From positions 96,865,501-96,929,500 of the forward strand of contig CM032233.1 in the NCBI GenBank assembly GCA_019009955.1: DNA of 64,000 nt. The letters run 5' to 3'. The DNA comes from Riptortus pedestris. Its lineage: Eukaryota > Arthropoda > Insecta > Hemiptera > Alydidae. Position numbers and translations under genes: made by a program. Positions 57,806-64,000 of this stretch are shown piece after piece. The number at the start of each line of letters is the position of its first letter. The first letter of the stretch is position 1. The notes below the pieces were generated by a model, which was not told the origin of the DNA, searched no databases, and saw nothing but the letters and a program-made list of their open reading frames with translations.

Positions 57806-58668
57806 TATATATACAGTAAATTCATGTACGGACAATTTATTATTTAAGCATGTTTTTTTCAGATATCACTATTTCTTCAGATAGTCATTTATTTTATCCC
57901 CCACGTGTTTCGAATGGCACCGCTCTTTTTCAAGGGGTTATTTTTATATAAATTTAGGTTGATTAGTAACTGGGTGTCAAGTGTTTTGATTTTCGTTAGT
58001 CCTGAGGATATCGATTCACCTAAACATGGATAATATCTAGGACTATCGATAGATATAAATTATCGGTACGTCGAAAGCACTATCTGTTATTCCTACAGGA
58101 TCAGGTCTATCCCTTGCCTCAACATTCGAGCAATTGTTCAGTTCGGTCCTACCTCACGCTCACATCTTTGCGGCACAGCTCGCCCACTCGTCAAAACACG
58201 GGCGAGCACTTAATTGAAACTAGTTCTGTTGATTGTGTCGAGCCGTTTTAATTAAGGAGGTAAGCCCTGCGTTGGTGTTGGTTCTAAATATCGACCTGTC
58301 CCAATCAATAGACAAGTGGGATGTTCACGCGATCCACTATCGCGATCTGGCTGCCGACCAAACAATCCCTCATAAACTCACCCCAGGGCTGACACAGCAG
58401 TCAGCCGCTCCCACATTCCCACACAATACTACCAAACTACTGTTCTCATTCTCATAAATCTAACCGAAGAATGGCTCTTGAATTAGCCACAGTTTCACCA
58501 AAAAATTTATACCATCTTTGTAATTTATCAGTTTAATTTCTCAAATTTCTACACCAGCTTCATATTTTTAGATGGTTTACCCAATAAGCTGCACTCAAGA
58601 ACTGGGGTTCGTGAATGACGGACGATTTTTACATCTTCTTACGAAGTAAACTAAGTGAAAGATTTCGT
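57439..58668. other. no gene seen; CA tract and palindromic tail motif
   Basis: A (CA)n run lies at 57774-57802. A stem-like motif (CCCCCACGTGTTTCGAATGGC and CTCTTTTTCAAGGGG) is at 57898-57940. A GC-richer part at 58080-58450 has a 74-codon frame without a motif. Confidence 0.45.
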
Positions 58669-59330
58669 TATTAGAAGATTTCCCTTCTAATGGGAATAAT
58701 GTTGTTTCCCATTATAATGTTAAAGGGGGGGCTGATAATGTTATCAGCTATTGAGGTCATATTCATGTCGCGAATTTCGAAGAATTTCCTCAATACGTCC
58801 ATCGATCCTACACGGTGGTCCGTTCAAAACTAAACTATGTTTATATGAGTCTGTTAACGTTCTAGCTGTCGCAATTTTTGTTTGATTGTTACCAAAATCG
58901 ATATTTAAACGTTGTATGCAAAACTAATGATCTAGTTCGTTAATGGCTGAAATCAAACAATTAGGAGAGGGGGTTTAGGGGGAGATGTCGAAAATTCTTA
59001 ATATCTCCGCTATTATACGTTGGATGGAAAAATTGTATAGAACCAGTCTTATTGCTAATCTAATGTCCTATAAATGTTTTTTGTACGTTTTTCCACTATG
59101 CTGACAATTTACCTAGATATTTGCATTTTTTTTTTTTTTAGTTTTCGGCCTTCAGTAAACCCTCACTCCTCGCCATGTCATATTAAGAATAAGGTGTTAT
59201 GTTATGAACCACTTCATTTAAATACCAAATATTGTTATCATTGAATTTTTGAGATTTGAGATAAATGCAGTTCGTTACGGGTGGGGGGGGGGATCTGCTT
59301 AGTTAACGTAGCCCCTGCGTGACGCACTTT
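58669..59330 (+). mobile_element. family H short subtype with an expanded 5' hairpin
   Basis: The 5' end TTATTAGAAGATTTCCCTTCTAATGGGAA is split from the usual CAGCTATTGAGG block by about 50 extra bases. It then has CCATCGATCCTACACGG, GGTCCGTTCAAAACTAAAC, no TA tract (ATGTTTATATGAG instead), GTCTGTTAACGTTCTAGCTGTCGC, G-tract and core, and ends in ATCTGCTTAGTTAACGTAGCCCCTGCGTGACGC. A G-run at 59282-59292 lies beside the sub-terminal repeat. Confidence 0.82.
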
Positions 59331-59374
59331 TCAGATTTCTACAGAATAAGTGGTTTTGGCCGCTCTCTGCGCCC

Positions 59375-59737
59375 AATTAACATTTCGGTGTGACTTGTGT
59401 ACGACTAGGATTAGAATGTTGAAATTTATAATAAGAACCGTTGTAACGTATACCTTCACCTTTATATGAAATCGACTAACGGCTAGGGGGGATTTCGAGG
59501 AGGGGCGACAATAAAAATATTGCATTGATTTCTGTGTACCTATTAAAGAGGAAAAATAATTTTTCTTTTAATCGTAAAAAGATTATATAATTAAACTCTT
59601 TGACATTTTTTAATCCGGTGTTTTTGGAACTGAAATGCCGTTTTTCACTTACAAATAAAATAACATAAAATGAACTACAGCAAAACATTATTTCTATTTA
59701 ATTCCATAGGAGTACAAGGAAGACGGGCGATGTCCAT
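59375..59737 (-). mobile_element. family B copy, minus strand, 5' end present
   Basis: Complement order from 59737: ATCGCCCGTCTTCCTTGTACTCCTATGGAATT, AAACGGCATTTCAGTTCC, TTTAATAGGTACACAGAAATC, CCTCGAAATCC, CCGTTAGTCGATTTC, then TTCGTACACAAGTC. The 3' tip is missing. Confidence 0.7.
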
Positions 59738-60149
59738 GGCCGGTGTTTTATAAATAATAAGAAAACAACGAATGTTTTAAGAAAACTTTATGATCAATTG
59801 ACATTCTGAGTTGAAAATTAAGAACTTTTTGGCTCGGTATTGGTTACGGTAGAACTTTGGTGTTTTGGTGATACCAGTCAACCTGCGAGTTTATAAAAAT
59901 GGACTGGAGATAGGGTCTATGATTTTCTTTAGGCCTGTCTTTTACCACTAAACCTAAAATAAGAAGCAAAGGAAATAAACCGTTTTGTAACTAAAGTAAA
60001 ATTGTAGCACGCCTACCTTGGTTCCAGGATATATCCACCGTTATTATATATTTTATTTGCAGCTGTCTAATCTCACTCAAAACTTCAAGAAGTTTCATAA
60101 AAGCATTTCTGGGTAATATGGATAAAAAGGATGTATAACAATAAACGTT
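59738..60149. other. no gene seen
   Basis: AT-rich and unassigned. Confidence 0.5.
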
Positions 60150-60352
60150 TAACGAGATTCCCATTTCAGCCATTAACGAACTTGATCTTTAGTTTTACGC
60201 CAAACGCTTAATTATCGAGTTAAAAATAAAAATTGTGCCCGCTAGAACAGTAACATCCAAGTTTATCTCTAATTTTGCAAGGACTTCACATTTGTGATAT
60301 CCTAGGTAGGAATCGATGGAAATTTTCGTAAAATCATCTCATGAGAATAACT
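60150..60352 (-). mobile_element. family H 5' part, minus strand
   Basis: CATTTCAGCCATTAACGAACTTGATCTTTAG, GCCCGCTAGAACAGTAACA, a non-repetitive AAGTTTATCTC in place of the TA tract, CACATTTGTGATATCCTAGGTAGGAATCGATGG and ATCATCTCATGAG. The 5' tip is replaced by poly-A. Confidence 0.75.
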
Positions 60353-61113
60353 TTTAAAAAAAAAAATCAGTCTGTATTCAAGATAGAGTGGTTGTACTAC
60401 ATACCAAAAAGGTATGATAGATAACAGAAATAATAAGAATAATATGCCTCAACAGCTCGTCTAATCCACATTGTTTTATCTTGATAATGTATTAAATAAA
60501 GAATGAAATGCTTTATTTCAGGCAGACAGGAAAGGTGAGAGAAAGGAAGATTGACCTCCCAGGCTATCCTCTAATCCCCAGTAACTTCACTTAACTACCA
60601 TTGATCATAAATCCCTTATAGATATTTTATCTCTCTAAAATGTCACGAAATGAGTAATAGCTCCTTGAACATTAAATTTACTGACAAATAAGCTCAAACG
60701 AAAAGTTATATGCCGAAAACATTGAGAAATTGGAAATAACTGCAAGCGGAGTTCTTATTTTTCTCTCTATGTATAGATTTGATGGGAATACAGAAATATC
60801 TTTGGCTTGAAAAGTTTTTGATATTAATGATAACTGAATTATTTTCAAAAAAAATTATCCGCTATTTTGGAATATAAAAAAATCGAATTGTTCTATTTTT
60901 TAAGACTACATATTAACATTTTCGAGAAGATATATTTCTTATAGCCATCCTCTCACATTCAGGCACCTAAATTGTAGGTTAGGCGAATATAACCCAAATA
61001 GGTCATAATCATTCATGACAAGATAACACACTCATGGAAATAAAAATATTAAACTGTCATTTACAGACTGGTGAGACTTAAAGGGCCCTTATCAAAAACC
61101 GTAGAGCCAAAGA
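60353..61113. other. no gene seen
   Basis: AT-rich and unassigned. Confidence 0.5.
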
Positions 61114-61915
61114 ATTCCATCTCACAGGGGCTTCGTAAACTAAGCAGATTTCCCGCGTGCTGGTCTGACACACTAGTAAACAAGAAAGTAGTAATAACTC
61201 GCTTAATAATTGAGTTGAGAGAAAATGTATAGAACAGCAGTTGTAGAACATCAATAGCTTAACAAGACTTGTACTATAACATTTTTCGATCCAACACAAA
61301 GTAAAGGAAATTTTTGAATTTTAAAATTCCCCCTCTTTACCCCGGGCCCGATTTTAGCCATTAAATACTATGATTTTTAGTGTTGAATGAAACCGTTAAA
61401 GATAGAGCACAGTATAGAACAAATAAATATTTTCGAAGTAAGAACGTAAAATCGTCTAAATGATGTGCATGTACCTCACACAGTAAAAGTTTAAAGATCA
61501 CAATATTTGGTATTTAAGCTTACAATAGAATAAAGTGGTTCATGACATAACAGGTTATTGGTAATACGACATGAGTAGGAGTAGGGGTTTACTGAAGTCT
61601 GAAAATCCAAATCTTCAAGACAGAGAAAATTTGTCTATAACAAGCATTATAGGTACAATTACAACAAGAATGGTTCTATAATATTTTTCGATCCGACTAA
61701 TTAAAACGGAGATATTTCGAATTTCGAAAATGCCCCTTTTAACCCCCCCCCCCCTCAATCCCTGGCCTTTAGTTTTGCATGAAACGCTTATATATCGAGT
61801 TTGGTAATGATAAGACAAAAATTGCGACCGCTAGAGCTTTAACAGAAATTTTTCGAAAATCGCATCATGATTAAAACCGCAATAGTTGATTTCCCTTAGG
61901 GAAAATCTGCTAAAA
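61114..61915 (-). mobile_element. family H two-module subtype, full length, no TA tract
   Basis: From 61915: GTTTTAGCAGATTTTCCCTAAGGGAAATC, then directly TTCTGTTAAAGCTCTAGCGGTCGC (no TA tract and no GAGGTCCG block). The first core module (complement at 61690-61740) is followed by CCCCTACTCCTACTCATGTCG, the second core module (61285-61330), then CGCGGGAAATCTGCTTAGTTTACGAAGCCCCTGTGAG. About 800 bp with the core duplicated in tandem, as at 27420-28277. Confidence 0.88.
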
Positions 61916-62724
61916 CGTTTATGCATGTACACCATAATAGAAAAACAATCTACATTCATGGCAACAATAGTAACTGATCAGGTTCTGAAATTTTTACTTC
62001 GAAGTAATCCTGGTGCCTACATTCTGGCTTTGTGTGTCACACAATCTTAAGAATTCATGGAAATCCTTCTATTCGTTTCTAATTGAATGGGTAAGAAAAA
62101 AAAGCGGGCCGATAAACATTAAACTCAGAATGCACCGGAACGTTTTTTAAAAAATTATTTATTTCTGACAAATTTAAATAGTCGTGGCTTTGATAATTTC
62201 ACTTCAAGTGAAAAATAACTGAATTCACTACAAGCTTATTTGGTAGAATAATGGCTTGGGTAGTTAGAATATTCGGGTTGAAATCCTGGATGTTTTCTAT
62301 ATTTTTTTTCATATGGAAAAGAAAAAAATATAATAATGTTTATTGACGTTATACGGTGTTCATCCAATAAATAAAAATGAATTGCCTATTCGTGTTGGCA
62401 GTGACCTCTTTAATAGAAGCGATCATTATTTGGCAATATCGCTTCACTGGCTCAACAGCTCAAAATACTTAATTGTTTAAAGAACCCACTTATAATATTA
62501 AATTTACTTAACTGTTTCCTGACAATAAAAGAACTATATCTGTCGAAAGATTCTGTTCTGTAGAGAACTAAAAGATTTTCTATTTGCAGGAATGACACAA
62601 AAACGAGATCATCTGTGTATTTTTCTCTCTAGTTTTCCTCTTGTAGGAACCCCAAATGATCATGACTAGAAAACAAAAGTCCAAGTCAAATGCTCGGTGA
62701 AGTAAAAGATTCGAGTAAAAATCT
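61916..62724. other. no gene seen
   Basis: AT-rich. TCCTGGTGCCTACATTCTGGC near 62008 vaguely recalls the B 5' end but is too short to call. Confidence 0.45.
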
Positions 62725-62920
62725 GAGGAGTATATGTGGGGATTTACTAAAGGCAGAAAACACTAAAGTGTCATTAGTACCGTTAATCTTCACGTGAGTG
62801 AAAAATGTATAGAACTGCAATTACATTTCGATAAGGTTGGTATTTTCGATCTCAAGTACAATAATAGAGATGTTTCCGATTTCACAATCTAAACCTTCTT
62901 TCCTTTTGCACTAATTTCGT
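62725..62920 (-). repeat. family H core fragment, minus strand
   Basis: GGGGATTTACTAAAGGCAGAAAAC, GTTAATCTTCACG, AAAAATGTATAGAACTGCAATTACATTTCGATAAGGTTGG, TTCGATCTCAAGTACAATAATAGAGATG and CAATCTAAACC are the complement of the H core and G-tract blocks. Confidence 0.65.
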
Positions 62921-64000
62921 AACATGTTATTTAATAGCCACTGGCAGTGTGTTAATAAGCATATTAAATAAAAATAAAACTTTTGTTTTTTTTAAAGAAT
63001 GAAAGATAGAGTGATGAAATAAAAGCTCATGACTTTGAATGTCGGCTATGCCCACTTTTAGCAGCCTGCAAGAAATGTCAACAGGCGAAGAGTCCAATCT
63101 CAATCAAATGAGGAAATCGGAAAAGAATTATAATGAATGCAATTATGAGAAAACCCATTCTTGTGTATTAGGCCTCAAATTAAGGGCAAAATATTGGCTC
63201 GGTATGACCTCATTCGGTTTTACACAGTTGTTTGCTATTTTTCTTACATTAATTTGAATATTTTTTGAGTAGCGTTCAGATATTAAAAGCCACTCAATAT
63301 GTTTGGTCTAGAAAAAAGCTCCAGTAATCACTCCCCTCTCATCAGCATCATTGGTTTAGCCCGTCGAATGATGGAAGAATATAAATTTTAGTTTTATACT
63401 TCAAACTAAAACTGTGCATCAATTTAGAAGAATATAAAACTTCTCAAATCACTCAGCAGCAATAACAATCATAAATTAAAAATGTTTTATGTGTATCTGA
63501 TGAACATATTGAAATGTCGTTTATTTGTTCTTAATGAATAATTGTCCATCGTATTTTATTTTTATTATTAATGTATTTTATAATTGTCTTATGATTTTGT
63601 TTTGACATTGCTATACAATATTACTTATTGATTTTGGAAGTGATAGAATTTTATTAAAAACCGTTTTGAATGTACGGGGGTTTCTGTTTAATTTACTATT
63701 GTATTATTATTATTTATTTGTTTTTATAGTTGCACTACTTTGGTTTGTATTATATAATGGACGAGTTTTTATTCATATATTTATGCATTTATTATTTTCA
63801 AACTAATCTTATAATTAACAAATATTATGAAGGTCTTTACTAAGGGGAAATCATATTAAGCAAATAAAGTTTATTTATCTAAATGTGGTAGTTAAAAATA
63901 AAAGTGTAATGCAGGAGTATATCAAATGAAAATAATGGAAGAGAAATTCATATTATTGCAAATATAAGAGTCTATCGAAATAGTAGAAAAGCCAGCAGTT
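62921..64000. other. no gene seen
   Basis: AT-rich to the window end. A 72-codon frame at 63039-63257 has no motif. Confidence 0.5.

Overview
This window is AT-rich non-coding DNA from a eukaryote, most likely an invertebrate animal. It has no gene-dense stretches and no operon-like spacing. It carries long TA, CA and CT microsatellites, two tRNA-derived SINEs, a decayed LINE reverse transcriptase and several dispersed repeat families. I cannot name the species. I found no convincing host protein-coding exon, rRNA or tRNA gene. The open reading frames of 60 to 305 codons are chance frames, microsatellite translations or pieces of transposons.

The dominant content is one dispersed family, called H here. 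About 32 full or partial copies lie on both strands, and the intervals listed below sum to roughly a fifth of the window. A typical copy starts with TTTTAGCAGATTTCCC inside a palindrome (GATTTCCCTTAAGGGAAATC). It then has a (TA)n tract at a fixed internal place, G/C-rich tracts and an 'atctccgtta' core. It ends with GGGAAATCTGC, a hairpin (ACGCAGCCCCTGCGT) and GACGGAC followed by T residues. The 12-base sub-terminal inverted repeat, the 3' hairpin, the T-flanked ends and the microsatellite core match what is known of Helentron-type rolling-circle non-autonomous elements (HINE/DINE-1-like). That assignment is an inference, because no Rep/helicase ORF is present. A second family, B (about 13 copies), has the same architecture with different ends (ACTTCCTTGTAC / GTACAAGGAAGT) and shares a short internal core with H.

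Layout. 1-5 kb: a 135-bp duplication, a degenerate minisatellite, then an inverted pair of H halves. 6-7.2 kb: an 8-copy, 137-bp tandem array grown inside a dispersed repeat (F) that also occurs at 11.5 kb. 7.4-8.2 kb: H ends and a minus-strand B copy. 10-11.2 kb: repeat D and B. 12.3-13 kb: a 680-bp CT/CA microsatellite. 13.8-14.2 kb: a SINE sitting in the 3' hairpin of an H copy. 14.8-17.1 kb: H copies and 243-bp and 298-bp tandem units. 17.1-20.9 kb: mostly low-copy DNA. 21-28.6 kb: dense H copies, some in inverted pairs. 30.4-31.3 kb: a LINE RT remnant split by a SINE with a 15-bp target duplication. 32-39 kb: H, SINE-like family C, B and a 227-bp TIR element. 40-41 kb: a degenerate ~320-bp tandem repeat. 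41.6-47.2 kb: old H and B copies and a ~525-bp foldback. 49.7-62.9 kb: further H, B and C copies.

No set of genes works together here. What can be read is the history of the repeats: nested insertions (SINE in H, SINE in LINE, palindrome in an H microsatellite), tandem growth of element pieces, and microsatellites carried to new sites by H.
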